NCBI GenBank assembly: GCA_023213395.1
Contig: CM041465.1
Span: 169,825,741 to 169,889,740, forward strand
Reading direction: 5' to 3'
Length of the DNA stretch: 64,000 nucleotides
DNA from: Cycas panzhihuaensis
Taxonomy: Eukaryota > Cycadophyta
The translations under genes were made by a program, and so were the position numbers. Below, in pieces: positions 32,166-44,900 of this stretch (position 1 is the stretch's first letter; every line of letters starts with the position of its first letter). The notes beneath the pieces are model-generated. The model had not been told where the DNA came from, searched no databases, and saw only the letters and a list, made by a program, of their open reading frames with translations.

Positions 32166-34646
32166 TAGTTAGGTAATTCTTGGGAGGACCTAGACTAAAT
32201 ATCTCTTGATTCTTGTTTTGATTAAAATTAGGAGATATGAAGTTCAAGAAGACCTAAGAAACCATCTTTGCCTAACTCCTAAGAAGGATTCTTCATCTAG
32301 TGGTGCCATTTAATAAAGTGCAAATGGATATGATGAAAGGCATAGATATGAAAAGGGGATATTAGAATCTACTAACCTACACGACTAAGTGAAGGAGTTC
32401 TAAATCCAGAGCTACATTGACAATATCCTCAATATCCTTCTTAGGGACTTCTCTCATGTATTCTTTTAACCTTTTGGATTCTACTTAGATGTAGGAGAGG
32501 GCAAGCCAATGGAAAAGTGGTTTATCTTGTCTTATCCTTTGTCTTTATTTGTGCTCACTTTGTGTTCCTTCTCTTTTATTATTTTTCTTGTTTTCACGGT
32601 ATTTATAGTCACTTTATCTTCCTTCGGGTTTGTTCTTTTCTTTTTCTTTTTTGTTTTTGTTGGATCTTGATATAATATAAATAATGAAACAAAATGAAAA
32701 AAAGAACAAGATAAATTTAGGTGATCAATAAGACTGGAATACTGAACCTATGTTTTTTTTTTCTTTTTAACAATCAAAGACAAGCAAACTAGAAAAGATG
32801 CATGCAAGTTTTTATTTTTTTTTGTTATGTAAATAAAAATGAAAGTTGCATAGGTAAATATGAAATGACCTTCCTACATGTGATATACATACTTCATTAC
32901 AAAAGAGATGATACTATTAAAAGATAAAACATATAATATGATCTTTGTGCAAGCTTTCCAAAGAGATCAATAACATGTAAAACTAGTTAACATACTTCAT
33001 CTTTCATACATGCAACTAATTCTTTGATAAAAGGTGATGAGTGATGCAAAAGGAAAAGAGATTTTTAGAAGATATTACTACTGTTCTCTAATGATTTTTA
33101 GACCTATGAGACGACAAGTAAACTATAAACATAAAGGACAACTTTTACGTAAAATACTAGTTCTAAAGTTTATATCACGATTGGAGTAGTAGAAGCTCCA
33201 AAGGGATCATTGAACCCTTGTAAAACTAAAAAATTAGAGATGTTTTTACTTCTTAATATTCTCAACTTTTTTCTTGAAAGGTAAAGAAAACAACTTGTAA
33301 GTGAAAATTAATAAAACCATAAGATTATGAGAAAACAACTTCTTTCCTATTGCAATAAATACCTCAAAATGATAGTTTTCTTTTCAGATGATCAATTTTC
33401 TTCCACAAACTTTCCTTCAAAACAAATCAAAGGAGAACAACAATAATCAAAAGAGGCAAAACTATAGTCCAACAATGTCAAAATGAGTGGCAAATTGACT
33501 GAAATATAACTATTATAGAAGAGTAGGAAGGGATAGCTAGATGAGTGGTGGAGAGATGACCATGCTCCACCCTAGTCTACCCTTTAGGAACCCCATAAAG
33601 GGATAACCTTTCAATATATATTTTAGATTCCAAAATAAATACGAGAATAATGCAATAATTATCCAAAGAAAAGAGCAATTTCTAAGCAGAGAACACCTTC
33701 AAAATACTGTGAAATAAGCTAAAAATTCAATAGGAAAGACCTTAGCCAATTAGAAGAAATTTAAAGCATGAAACCTTAATAAGACTCCAAAATATTGAAG
33801 CTCAAACTATCAACATTTGAATATCAACAACACATTATCAAACATCTTCCATGATTTCACCCACAAGTCTTTTAAAAATCTAACTTTCAGTCTCACAATA
33901 GCAGTCTTTAAAAATCTCCAATAAAACTCTAAAGAATCCACACAAACTTGAGCAAAATCACCATTAACTTCTCTACAATGAATCACATAAGACTCAACAT
34001 CATTCCTGGGCATTGAAGAGATCAAATCCCACCAAATTTAGGAAGTGGTATGTAAGATTCTGGTGTGTTGGTTGAATTTTGTATACATGACAATAAAAAA
34101 TGTGACTAGTCATATTTTTCAACCGACAAAAATATGACTTTACACTGAAAATATGATAGGTCACATTTTTTACAGCGCAAAAAATGTGAAAAGTGTGGAA
34201 GTAAAAATCAATTTAAAAAAAATCAAAATTTGATATAGAAATAAAAATTGAGGGATAAAATGACTTTATAAATGAACAAATAAGCCCAGAACAAGGTAAA
34301 AAACATTAAATACAAGCCCAAAAATGACAAAAAATAATAAAATTGAGTGAAATCAAGGACAACATATAAACATAATGAATTTTGAAGGAAGCATGAGATC
34401 AAATTGATCATGAAGGAAAACTTTAGTGCCATAGTTTATGTCATCAGTAGATGATAATAAAAATACAAATCACACCATCATTCATCATAATTCATTAAAT
34501 TAAATTCATATATTCTATCATCAAAACATGGCCTAATCTATGATCAAGCAAATCCATCATTCATCTTCTATGAAACCAACATAAACATGTTAAAACTTGC
34601 CACTACAAGTCAAAGACAAATCAAAAGGCTAGGTTTTAGTGAAATA
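32166..34646 (-). repeat. Tat-C 5' LTR (right copy)
   Basis: 2481 bp, direct repeat of 9098-11587. Its plus-strand start is TAGTTAGG where the other copy has TGGTTGGG, and it ends GTGAAATA where the other has GTGAAACA, both C-to-T type changes on one strand or the other. The six-base gap to the priming site leaves its inner boundary slightly uncertain. Target duplication ATAAT follows at 34647-34651. Confidence 0.88.
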
Positions 34647-34651
34647 ATAAT

Positions 34652-34773
34652 ACACCATGGATAACTAGCAAATAGGCTCTATAGATCCACCTCTATATAA
34701 TATTATCAAATATTAGACTTGTGGAATAGAAGACTTACAACATACCTTACTTCTCACCATGTCTATGATACCA
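34652..34773 (-). other. Copia-A leader and primer binding site (34757-34773)
   Basis: On the minus strand TGGTATCATAGACATGG (34757-34773) is an initiator-Met type priming site. It lies just inside a TGTTAAAATG LTR edge. The remaining 105 bp continue the Copia-A leader interrupted by Tat-C. This is the evidence that the copia sequence on both sides of Tat-C is one element. Confidence 0.72.
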
Positions 34774-34921
34774 TGTTAAAATGTAAATTTACTTTAATAC
34801 CATGTATAAAAATAAAATTGATAGAAAATAGTAATACACAAATGAAAATAAACAAACATTAGGATCATAATGGTTCCCTTAAGGTAACTTAGATTAACAC
34901 CAAAATAATATTATAACAACA
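34774..34921 (-). repeat. Copia-A 5' LTR, outer end uncertain
   Basis: The LTR starts at the TG following the priming site. Possible CA ends are 34858 and 34921; the partner LTR lies outside the window, so the end cannot be fixed. To its right, Gypsy-E integrase begins, so Copia-A probably inserted into Gypsy-E. Confidence 0.5.
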
Positions 34922-36130
34922 TGATTATGATATGATACATTGAGTATGGATTTATAATACATAACTTGGCTTTACATGGAACTCACCAAAAATACCAACA
35001 TCATAATAAATTAAGTTGCATAAATATGTATTATATTTTTTCTTATGAAGTACGAAATAATTTATTTCAATAGTAGGATTTATTATTATGGATGAATTAT
35101 TGCTTCTAAGGTTGGAGGTAAACAAAGACCAAATCACCTACTTCAAAAGATTTATCATACTAGTGGAAGCTAGTTAACTATTTTATATAATTTTATGAAA
35201 ATGTCAAGTTTTAGTTAAGGGTATGAATGATTTGATTCATATCCTATAGTTTCTATTACACTCTAATAATGTAAAGATTAGTAGCCAAGGTATGATGGGA
35301 TGGTAGGGGGTAATTATAAAGGGCCATAAATGGGATCATCCTGACGGTGGATTGATGAAAGGAATTATACCAATATTTTGATAAGGATAGCCAAGAAGTC
35401 CAATGTTTTTAATGTTTTGAAGTAAAATAGTATAAGTATATTTTCTAGGTTTTATTAAGAACTTTAGATTGGCCATCTATTTGAGGGTGATACGATGAGT
35501 TCATATTAAAGGAAGTTCTTAGTGCTTGGAGGAACTCTTAGAAAAATATACTTATGAATATAACGTCTCCGTTTGATATAATTATATATGGAAAACAATG
35601 AAGGTGAGAGATAAATTAGATATAGAGGTCATCTAAATAAGGGGCTTTTTAAGTAGTATGGATAGGTATAAAATGAACATATTTGATCAAGCGATCTATG
35701 GTGACCTAAAAAGAATCACACCTAACTAATAATACGAGCCCAGTAATAAAATCCATGGCAATGTATTAGCATTTACCTTTCAAGATTTCTAGGGGTTGAA
35801 GTATCCCTACTTGAGCCTTGGTATCCATCTTATTACATTAACATATATCATATTTAGATATATATGTCAGGGTAGCATATATCATATGGGACTAGTAGAA
35901 ATCTAGCTAAATCTGATAATATATTTTGTCAAATCTTAAATGTACTCCAAGTAGGGTATTATGATACTTAGACAAGATGCAAGGAATAAATTGTGATGTT
36001 AGGTGAATAAAAATGCAATTTTAGTAGGGAATATGATTATTATATAAAGTCTAATATTTATGACTCTAATCTTCATTAGCCTATATGGTAAATTGAGGTT
36101 GAGCTTTGTTGTCTTTAGCCAAGTCTTGTA
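34922..36130 (-). pseudogene. pol: Gypsy-E integrase
   Basis: Minus strand, strongly decayed. SYHPQIDGQSKVLNKT (about 35505-35455) is the block that carries the catalytic Glu, here Lys. Upstream at about 35700 a DHRS stretch followed by QICSFYTYP corresponds to the core. The C-terminal strand KSFEVGDLVFVYLQP lies at about 35145-35100 and VGIFGEFHVKPSYVL near 35010-34960. Stops are very frequent. Gypsy integrase is certain; lineage is not. Confidence 0.75.
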
Positions 36131-36700
36131 GTAAAAAAGGTTAGGGCATAGAGATGGAATATATGGAAAACTCAAATGGAATATAGAAAAGGGCATATAT
36201 AACAGCATTGTCCTTACCATTCTTATATGAGATGGTGAAGCTAAAGACTTGTAACCTATTAACCTACTTGGCTTATTCTTTAAATAGAATTAGTTAGTCT
36301 AATAGGTACTAAAGACTATAGTAATCAGTTAAAATAGTAAACTTAGATCTAAGAAAATATTAGAGACACTTATTCATTAAATATAGAATAGCCCTTATTT
36401 CGTTTTAATAGGTTGATAATCTACACTCATGCTCTTTGAGATTATGACTTCAAATATGATTGGGTGGGAGTTTTGCATGAGGCCAACCCTTAACCCAACA
36501 CTTAAAGCATTGCATTCTAATTAAAATGTTGGGAAACGTCTAGGGTGACAAGGATTGATGTAGTTGACATGAGCAGTTTCAAATGGTTGAAATCATTGTC
36601 ATCACTTAGTAAACATTAGAAGGAATCCTCATAGGGTAAATTTGTTGAGGGGGCTACTATGAAGGCATATTGTTTTCTGAAACAATGATAGAAGTCAGTT
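36131..36700 (-). pseudogene. pol: Gypsy-E RNase H
   Basis: Minus strand: decayed ECNAL followed by GLRVGLMQ (about 36520), then IDHQSLQYLLDQ (about 36330) and QVNRLQVFSFTISYKNGKDNAVIYAL (about 36270-36190), the usual end of gypsy RNase H before integrase. Catalytic residues are partly lost. Confidence 0.7.
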
Positions 36701-37300
36701 AGTTAAAGGAAGGCCTATAATTAGGTGAGATTCTTTACTGTGGGACACTAAGTGATGATTGATATTTTATTTGGATCGACTTATACACCTTCTCTAAAAA
36801 TGATGTGACTTAGGTACCATAGTTTAGTTTTATCAAATTCACATTTCAACATCTTAGTATATAATTAGTTTCACTTAAGAATCTAAAGGGTGGTTTCTAA
36901 ATGGTAAAGATATAATGACATCTCAACATTATAAATGAGTATATCATCAAAGAAGATAATAATGAATTTGCATGTAGTCTTGGAAGGTGGTAGAAGTATT
37001 ACATAGCCCAAATGGTATGACCTAAAACTTGAAGTAGTTATAGTGAGTTTGAAAGTTATTTTGTGCTTATCTTCAGGTATTATTAGTATTTAATAGTATC
37101 CAAATTGCAAGTCTAATTTAGAAAAAATTGTGGCCCCATGGATCTCATCCAATACATCATCAATATGGGGGTTAAGTAACTTATTCTTAATGGTGGGTTT
37201 GTTAAGTTCTCTATAATTAATATAAATAAAAAAAGAACCATATTTTTTGTAAACTATCATAATAGAGGCTATAGAAGGGCTTTTACTAGGCTATATTATT
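36701..37300 (-). pseudogene. pol: Gypsy-E reverse transcriptase
   Basis: Minus strand: FIYINYRELNKPTIKNK (about 37230-37180), HIDDVLDEIHGATIFSKLDL (about 37165-37100), VIPFGLCNT (about 37020), FFDDILIYN (about 36955-36930, catalytic pair kept) and LKCEFDKTKLWYLSHII (about 36850). Order and spacing are standard. Several frame changes. Confidence 0.8.
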
Positions 37301-38250
37301 CCTTTATCTCTACGTTTATTAGTGTGGTAAAATCTTAGTTCATTTTTTTAAAAGAAAGAATTTTAGTATGGATGTAGGTTGATGGGGTTATGGATGTTCT
37401 TGAGTTCAATAGTATGGTAAAATCTATAATTAGGGGGAAGGTTACCAAGTAAGAGGGCAAAGATAGTTTGGTATTTAATTAAAGTAGTTTAGATATTTAA
37501 GTAGACTTTTGACTGTAATTGAATGCTATTGAGGTGGAGCATATATTCAACACTATCATTAAGCTACTTACTCATCTACTTAGGGGAAATAAATTTGTTC
37601 AATGGTGACTAAAGACTATAAAGTTTATGTGTTTGGATATATTGATCTTTGAACATTATAAATGGATTGTTTGTATAATTATTAGTGTTATAAATGCCTA
37701 ATATTTAAAATTGTTAGACTCTTAGGATGGCATTTGACCTCTTAATAGATAAGGCATAAAAAATTGACTTGAGTTGATATGTATGAATTTAGACTTAGAG
37801 GTTTTAAATAACTCTCATATAATGAAAGGTATAGTAGCCTAGTAAAGAACAATTAAAGCCTATTTTTGGTTTAATATAAAGGTTTAATTATTTAGCTACT
37901 ATAATATTGATAAAGTTTAATGATGTGCCATAGTCAATCAAGATTGTAATGGGAGTCTTCCTTAGGGTCCCTCTCACTTGTAATGGGCCAAGGCAAGTAG
38001 AAGAGGAAACAACTAATGGTTTGGATTCAAGTGGCAAGGAGGTTTATAATAATATTTCATCTTTAGAATCAAAATTGAGGTTGATGGTAAATATTACGTT
38101 TTTAGCTCTAGATATTTTACAATACCTAGGGAACTATTTTTTTGTGCATTACAATCACAGGATAGCTTCCATATGATTATGTGCCTTAAATGTGGGTATT
38201 TATATTGGTATCAATGACTATTTTACTATTGGTTAATATGTTGGTTATCA
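37301..38250 (-). pseudogene. pol: Gypsy-E protease region
   Basis: Minus strand: DYGTSLNFINIIVAK (about 37940-37890) looks like a decayed DSGxTHNF active site followed by LNLYIKPKIGF. The remainder up to RT is too decayed to align. Plus-strand open frames here (for example 37949-38176) are antisense by-products. Confidence 0.55.
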
Positions 38251-39028
38251 TTAAGAGTCTTTTACTCAAAACCTTAGGGGCCTATATAGATCCACTGGTC
38301 TTAGATGGTTGGACCATGCTTAGTCTCTTCTATAACTAGATGCTTGCTTTACTACAAACTCAACTTCAATTGCCTTAGCTGCATTGATGGCATCTCTAAG
38401 ACTAGGAGGTTGGTTGGTCTTCAATCTTATTTAAATCCTTCCTTTAAGGCTAGCTATGTACATTTTAATAAATATCTACTTATTAAGATTTTGGGTAACT
38501 CTATTGTAAATAGTCTAGAACTTATTAGTGTATGCTTCTACTAAAGTTGATTATCTTAATCAAATAAGTTACTAGAAAAGGAATAGTTCTATGCTTCCTT
38601 CTATTACTTAAATAAGCATTTACATAATTAATCTTGTATTTGATTTGCTAGATATTCCTAAGTCTACCATTTATACTAGTGATAGGATTTTCCTTCTAAG
38701 TAGATGGAGGCAAATATCAACTAATTAGCTTGGGATATCTAATTAAGTATAAAGTATGAATCTATTTTACTAATCCAACTGAGTTACATCATTATTGAGG
38801 TGTAGATCAAATATCAGTATATTGATCTTGTAATTAAATGTTTATTAACATGGAGACTAAGGAGGTGGGGTTCCACCTTGTGAGTTGTTTATGGAGTTAG
38901 AGTTTGACATTGAGATAAAAGTAGAGAGTTTGTCTTGTATGGCTATAACCTCTTTAGTTAGATTTGTAAGGTCCATTGAGAGCTTAGATGTATCATGTTT
39001 ATATGTCTCCTACATAGTAAGGAACTAT
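38251..39028 (-). pseudogene. gag: Gypsy-E gag, cut by Tat-F
   Basis: Minus strand. The N-terminus reads MDLTNLTKEVIAIQDKLSTF (38974-38915), a coiled-coil-like segment common at gypsy gag starts. Further on EAYTNKFxTIYNRVTQNLN and FIKMYIASLKGRFK (about 38550-38430) match the gag core. Upstream residues ETYKHDTSKLS run to the insertion point at 39028, and the frame can be continued at 55571 (LFSLET) across Tat-F. Confidence 0.65.
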
Positions 39029-39033
39029 GTTTC
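39029..39033. repeat. Target-site duplication of Tat-F, left copy (GTTTC)
   Basis: GTTTC precedes the TG of the 5' LTR and recurs at 55566-55570 after the 3' LTR. Removing Tat-F with one copy restores a plausible gag frame of Gypsy-E. Confidence 0.85.
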
Positions 39034-41607
39034 TGTTTCCCAGCTTCCGGGAACGGATACGAAACCACCAACTCAGGTAAGTGCAGGTATGTCTCTCACC
39101 TTATCATTGCTTTCATTTGATGAGTGTTTGCTTGCATGTCTGCATGTGTGTGTGGCTTTGTGGGTGACTTTGTCGTCGCCCACACTTATTTTAGCCTATG
39201 ACGACTATAGCAGGGGCACACTCCCAGTGAGTGTGGCACCCTGGTGGCCATTTCACTTCTCGCATCTACCCTCCTCGCTCTAAGATCCACTAGGTTTGCA
39301 CCACCTCCGCCCGTGTGATGACCCGTCATCTTTTGGTTGACTCGCCACACTCCTTGAGCCCTATTTTTGCTCTTTTGGACCCATTTTGTTGGCTTGTTTA
39401 CCCCCAGGTAGGTGTCTTAGCCCCCTATTAGCTCTTTCTATCATCCACCCACAACCCAGGTTGGCTGGCCGGGCCTGTTTTTGCCTTTGGGTTCGTCTGG
39501 CAATTTTTCTTGATGCTTGAGAATATTCGTGGTACAGCGGTATGACTATTCTAATTTATTTTTTAAAATCCGCCGTGGCAATTTCGCATTTATTGTGAAA
39601 CTGACACATGGCTCGCGACTTAATTCTCTCCCAGCCGCACCCTAATCACTCACTTTAGGGTTTAGGTTGGCTATTTAAGGAATGAATTACTCATTTTTGG
39701 GACTTTTTGGCTCACTTTCGAATTGCTCTTCAAAGAAACAAGGCTGTGCTCTACTCTTCCCTGCTGCCCTGCTGCTACCCCAGGACCTGCGTCTCTCCTA
39801 TAGCGCCCAGCTCTCCTTCGGTGCAGCTAGGACATCTTCCCAGCCCCTCATGCACCTTGGAGAGGGCCCCTTGGAGAGGTTCCGGTAGATTCTTGCCCCA
39901 AGCAGCCTTCAAGTGCTTCAAGTGCAGGTGTTTCCCTTCCAACCTCCTTAGCAGGGTCCCAAACCTGCTACACCACAGATCTGGGCTGATTTCTCAGCCC
40001 CTCCTTGCCAGCCCTTGGCTGAGGCAAGCCCCTTGCCTCCTTCACTCAGGTATTTATTGCTTTGAATTATTTTTCTTGTGATATTGATACTCTACTTTAC
40101 TTGTTTCTTGCTTGCCTGTGTGAGGGTTGTTCTCTTCTTTTCAGTAGGCTGTCCTACCTCTGTCACAACACCTCTTACCTGCATTTGCTGCTCAAGGCAG
40201 CAGTATTGAGGGTCGGCATAGGATTTAGGAAGGAGCTGGGTGGATTCCGTACCACCTTCCATGCTCCTCAAGCGGCTTTAAGCCCCCCCAAATCCTCCCT
40301 CTTACCCTATGCTACCCTTGGCACTCAAACGGGGGTTTGTTGGCCCTCTCTTAGCGACTAAAATCAGCGATGTCATACATTGCAACACTGGTTTGAGGGC
40401 TCGTGCTTAGGTCTGGGCAACTTACATAAGTCCCAGCCGTTGGTCCTTGCTCAACTCTTCTCCTGGCAACCCAGTTTGCTCTTCATAGCATCCTGGTTTG
40501 CCGTAGGTCTCCCTTGGCTCCCCTTCACCTCTTTGTTGCTATTTCCAACCATCCTCCTTGGCCTTGCTCTCGCTGCCTTATGGCCTTTGGAGGGAGGTTA
40601 GGGTGCTCTTTGCGAGAGGTGGGCCACTCCGAGGCTTGCCGGTCATTTACCTTTACTTTGGTCACCCTCTTTTATGTACTTTCATCGTTGGGTTGATACT
40701 AACATATGTGTGTTTAGATTCATATGTGTATTATATAGACGCATATTGTTAGGATCTTGTATTGCATGTTAGTACCCTTTCCCCGGAAAGGGGGGAGGTT
40801 GCCATTGCTTGCAGGTGCTTGGAGGCCTTGAAGGTACTTCACCTCGTTTAAATCACCGGTAAGCACTCTTGCATATGTTGAACCTTCATACTTTTTAGTT
40901 ACTAGCAGTTATTTCCTTTCTTTCCTTGGCATTGTATTTAGTATTTTTCCGGGGAAGCTAAGGGAGCCCCTTTCCAATCCACCATGACGCTCCGCATCCA
41001 ATGCACTGTGTGGAGTAGTTTGGTGCCCCTCAAGACGGCCCTCGTCATGCACGCCCTCGGTCCAAGTGCGCACCTTACTCTACCTTGTTGCTTTTTTTTC
41101 CTTTTAGATTTCCTCTTTAGTAATTAACACATTGGAAAACAAAAGGAAAACTCAGCTTTATTTTTGGTTATGCTTTATTTATTTTATTACACGCATCTTT
41201 GGTACCCATAGGGAAGGCTATAAGAACTTCCCCTTCTGCCTTTCCTCTTCCCCTTAGCCGCACGAGCTTCTTGCCTCCCGTGTTGCTTGTGTACCCAGTT
41301 AGCTTGTCTAGGCACACCCTTGATCTATTTTCTTGGATCTTCTCCTTCCCCTTCCGGCCATCCAAGGGTGGGAGGATCCTATCCCTAGGTCGACCCAGGC
41401 TAACCTTACGCCTCTTCACCGCTTGTCCAAAGTGGTGGAGGATCACTTTTGGTAGCCATATTCCATTGTAGGTCCCGAACTCGCGCTCCGGCGCACGGGG
41501 CACCCTGCGTGGTAATTACTTTACTTATAGGCCTCTTCTTCGATTACATCACCACCCACTCTCGCCACACCTATTAGTTAGGTAGCTATCCCATAGGCGT
41601 GCATCCA
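39034..41607 (+). repeat. Tat-F 5' LTR
   Basis: 2574 bp, TGTTTCCC to GCATCCA. A TATA-like CTATTTAAGG lies at 39671-39680 and is shared with the 3' LTR (53630-53639). Many open frames inside (39682-39888, 40062-40361, 41168-41503 and others) occur in both LTRs and match no family I know. A consensus splice donor CAG/GTAAGT is present at 39074-39082 in U3 and is conserved in the other LTR. Confidence 0.93.
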
Positions 41608-41608
41608 T

Positions 41609-41627
41609 TGGCGACTATACTGGGGAC
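41609..41627 (+). other. Tat-F primer binding site
   Basis: TGGCGACTATACTGGGGAC starts one base after the LTR. This site type is characteristic of Tat/Ogre elements rather than the initiator-Met site used by the other gypsy and copia elements in the window. Confidence 0.85.
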
Positions 41628-41773
41628 TGCCAGTAAGAGAGCTAGTTTCCACTCTCTTCCATTGGTTTCAGTACCTTTGTTGTGATCCTTCTTCGCCTAT
41701 TTCAATCTCTTCATTAGGCAGCCCCCAACGCGTGTGCCTTTTCCTTTTCCCTAACATTGTTGGTTGATCTTGC

Positions 41774-44310
41774 ATGCGACGCTTTTCTCGTCATTTGTGC
41801 GGTCTACCTCCATTGTTAGAAGACCCCGAGTATCATCCTCTTCCTTTGTCAGATTCTGATCTGACTATGGAGGGATACTCTTCTGATTGGGCCTACCACA
41901 CTTTTGCCTTAGAGACCCATGCTTTTCCTTCCTCTATTCCCGGGTCCACCCAAGAGGGTGATGAACCCCTTTATTACCCAAGTGACCAACATCTCTCACT
42001 TGATGTCCATCCTTCTACCCATGTCGTAGGAGGATCCACTCCTCTTGAGACTTGCCACCTAGTCAGTGACTCTTATGAGGAGCATCCTGAGGAGCCTACT
42101 TTGTTTGAGGTCCCAATTACCTCTTACGAGTATGTAGGAACCCCTCCCGTTGACGTAGTTGAAGCTCTCAACGAGTGCCGCCACGCGGCACGCTTGCAAC
42201 CGCGTCCTGGATGGCTTGACGGTGCTCTTCGTGGAGAAGCCTCTTCCTCTTTCGCTCCTCCCCCGCACGCCTCATCTTCATCTACTCTCCCTTTGACAAC
42301 CAATCCCTTTGTGCCTACGCATGTGTCCCACTCCTTTCCTATTCCCGCAGAGGGGGCACGTGTCGTGCCTTCTGTTTACCATCGAGGTCCTAGTGTTTCA
42401 GGATCTCCCTGTGGTGTGTCTTTCCCTTAATTGAAGGTTAGCATACCCATCCCTAATCAAACCAATGTGCCATCGCCTAATGTGGCACATGCTGCTCCTA
42501 GTAGACCCGCCGGTCCTACTAGCATTCCAACTACTAGTCATGTGGGATTCGCTCCCACACATCCTCAAAACCAACACGTTGGCGCTTCTTTCTACATTCC
42601 CTTAGGGTACACTTCTCAACCTTGGGGGCAGGGTAGAGGAAGCCATTTCTCGGTTTACGGGGTGGATCTGCTACACCCATATGGGGTCGCCCCACCTACG
42701 GGTGGCCCATATGGGCAAAACCTAGTTCCACATCCATCTTGTCTGTCATCCAACGTAATCCCATTTGTTATGCCTTCACAAGGGAACCCGACTCCCTTCC
42801 AAGGCACCTACTCCCATGCCTCTTCTCAGCAAGGGGCGTTTCCTCAAGGAGGGATGGGTATTCCACCCCCATCCGCTCCTTGTTTATTACCTACTATGAC
42901 ATTCGTTGACTCTACAGTCCACATAGGGGCACGTCCCTTCATGGACTTTAGGTCAAGACCTCTGTCCATTGAGGCGTTAAGAACCAATATGCTGCCTCAT
43001 CCTCCTGAAGTTCCTAAATTTGACGGAACTTCGTTGCAAGACCCGACAGAGCATGTGCGTAGTTTTTCTATGGCATGCATCGACTACTGGGCTTACGACC
43101 ACATTTTAATGAAATTATTCTCGCGATCCTTGCAGGGCAGCGCCCTCAAGTGGTTCTACTGTCTCCCTGCCCATTCTATCCATTCATTCCAGCAATTGAT
43201 GGACGAGTTCATCAACTATTTTGATGTAGCTCATCCATTCGAGAGCAGAATGAAGTCGCTTCTTTCGCTCAAACAAGGTCACGATGAGATGAATCGTGAC
43301 TTTGTGCGGCGATTTCACCACTTGCTTCACTCCACTAAGGCAATATTGCCCGAGGAGCTGAAGCGAGACCTTTTCGTCAACGCACTTCATCCCGAAGTTC
43401 ATGTGGAAGTCCTCAAGATGGGGGCAACCATATGTGACTCTGCGATCGCCAAGTGTTTGGCGTTGGAGGCTATTGAGATCCAAGCCGGTCTTAAGAAACC
43501 TCTTAAGCCCTCACAACGCCATGAGGCACCACCCCAAACTAAGGATACCAAACCTTCACAACCTACCTGGTCTTCCTCTCATCCGACCGAGAGGACTTTA
43601 GACCCTCTCACATCAGTCATACGCTCGTTTGAGCATACGATGAAGGAACTCCAATAAATAAGTCCAACAATACACAAGCTCCAATAAACCACACAAGCTC
43701 CTCTCCCTAGGAATGGAAACACCCAGTCCTCTCAAGCGAGAAGGTCAGACCCTCCGCTTGAGAAGAAGTGGTGCTCTATTCATGGGGAGTGCTTCCACGA
43801 CGATTTGTGTTGCAGGGCCCAGCATCCTAAGGATGCCCCTCAGTGCGACTCTTCCCCCAAACGGGCCTCAAGGCCTAATTTGGACCAACCAGTTCACAAG
43901 GATCCATTCCCTAAACATGGGGAACACCATCGCAATACCCAAACCAAGAGCAACCAAAACTAAGGAAGATCACCTGATCCCCGTCCTTCCCGCGACAAAG
44001 GGAAGGGCGCCCGGAACTCATCTTCCCCCTCTCATTCTCCTAGCCATCGTATCCCGTCACCTTCGTGACCCCGAAACAAGGGGAAGAAGGTGATCCAGTT
44101 GCTTGAAGCAACTCCTACTTATGCCCTTACGTGATCTCAAGCTGCCAAGGAAGCAGCGGGAGCTTCTTGTCCTTCCGCTCCTTCTGACCCTCTTCTAGAG
44201 AACCTTCCTCCGGAAATACCTCTCTTTTCCAAGGCTATTCCTGTACGCCTAGGTTATTACGATTTCTGAAGGGCACTTACCCAACCTACCACGAAGGGTA
44301 AGCCCTTCTC
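41774..44310 (+). pseudogene. gag: Tat-F gag
   Basis: The frame starts at ATG 41774, 146 bp after the priming site. The N-terminal 350 residues are Pro/Ser/His-rich without a domain. The Retrotrans_gag core is at about 43010-43490 (PKFDGTSLQDPTEHV, LKWFYCLP, FINYFDV, CLALEAIEI). KWCSIHGECFHDDLC at about 43765-43810 is the His/Cys motif of this lineage. In-frame stops: TAA 42428, 43655, 43685, 43961; TGA 44066, 44132, 44267. Each sits where Gln or Arg is plausible. No frameshift is needed across the whole gag. The N-terminal stretch may include an unrecognised leader. Confidence 0.87.
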
Positions 44311-44900
44311 CATCGTGGACGAGCTTCATACCGTTGCCATAGGAATGTCCTTGATGGACGTTCTGAGGAGTTGTCCCGAGCAGTGGGCCTTCCTCCTGGA
44401 AGCTTTAGGATCGAGTGATACGCCTATCCATGCTTTGGGTGTCAGCCAAGGTTGTAGACCCATTATCTCATTTGATCCTAAGGACCTTCCTCCCGCCGGT
44501 GAAAGGGAACGTGAGTGGAACTTCCCATTCACTATCACTATCGATACGCCTGATTGTACCCTTCGAAGGAATGTTGTTGATAACGGTTCTTCTGTCAATA
44601 CCATGCCCTTGCGTGTCATGCAAGAGCTTGGTATCTCTGCCTTGGAACCTGTTCCATGGTGATGCCAAGGTTATGATGGTAGTGAGAAGACCCCTTTGGG
44701 ATCTATCGCGATTCCGCTCATCCTTGTGGGCAAGACCGTTCTTGCCGACGTTGTAGACCTCGACGTAGACGTGGATTACAACCTCCTTCTAGGTCACCCA
44801 TGGCTCGACCAAATGGGAGCCGTGTGCTCGACTCTTTGGGGACAACTTAAATTCTTCCATGACGGATGGATGAGAGTGGTTCCCCGCGAATGCCCATTTA
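44311..44900 (+). pseudogene. pol: Tat-F aspartic protease
   Basis: The domain begins near FSIVDEL. Active site: VVDNGSSVNTMPL with DNG at 44579-44587, the Tat-type variant of DTG. A TGA at 44660 interrupts before QGYDGS. The second half has VDYNLLLGHPWLDQMGAV (about 44770-44820). It is in the same frame as gag and RT. Confidence 0.85.

Larger units (their letters stand above)
9098..34646 (-). mobile_element. Tat-C: large Tat/Ogre-like Ty3/gypsy element with antisense PMD ORF and second RNase H
   Basis: A 25.5-kb unit in minus orientation, of which 7.7 kb is the nested Copia-D. Order along its own transcript: 5' LTR (32166-34646), priming site, gag, protease, RT, RNase H, integrase, archaeal-type RNase H, an antisense PMD ORF (split by Copia-D), 3' tandem repeats, polypurine tract and 3' LTR (9098-11587). 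The LTRs differ in length (2481 and 2490 bp) and by something like ten percent where I compared them, so it is older than Gypsy-B, Copia-D or Tat-F. Every domain is broken. Gag, RT and integrase are clearly related to those of Tat-F. Confidence 0.92.

Noticed and set aside
39682-41503. Several open frames of 60-124 codons repeated at 53641-55543
   Set aside because: All lie within the Tat-F LTR pair, overlap each other in several frames and match no known protein; GC-rich sequence yields long chance frames.
43184-43483. Minus-strand open frame of 99 codons in Tat-F gag
   Set aside because: Exact antisense of the gag core; the sense frame explains the openness.
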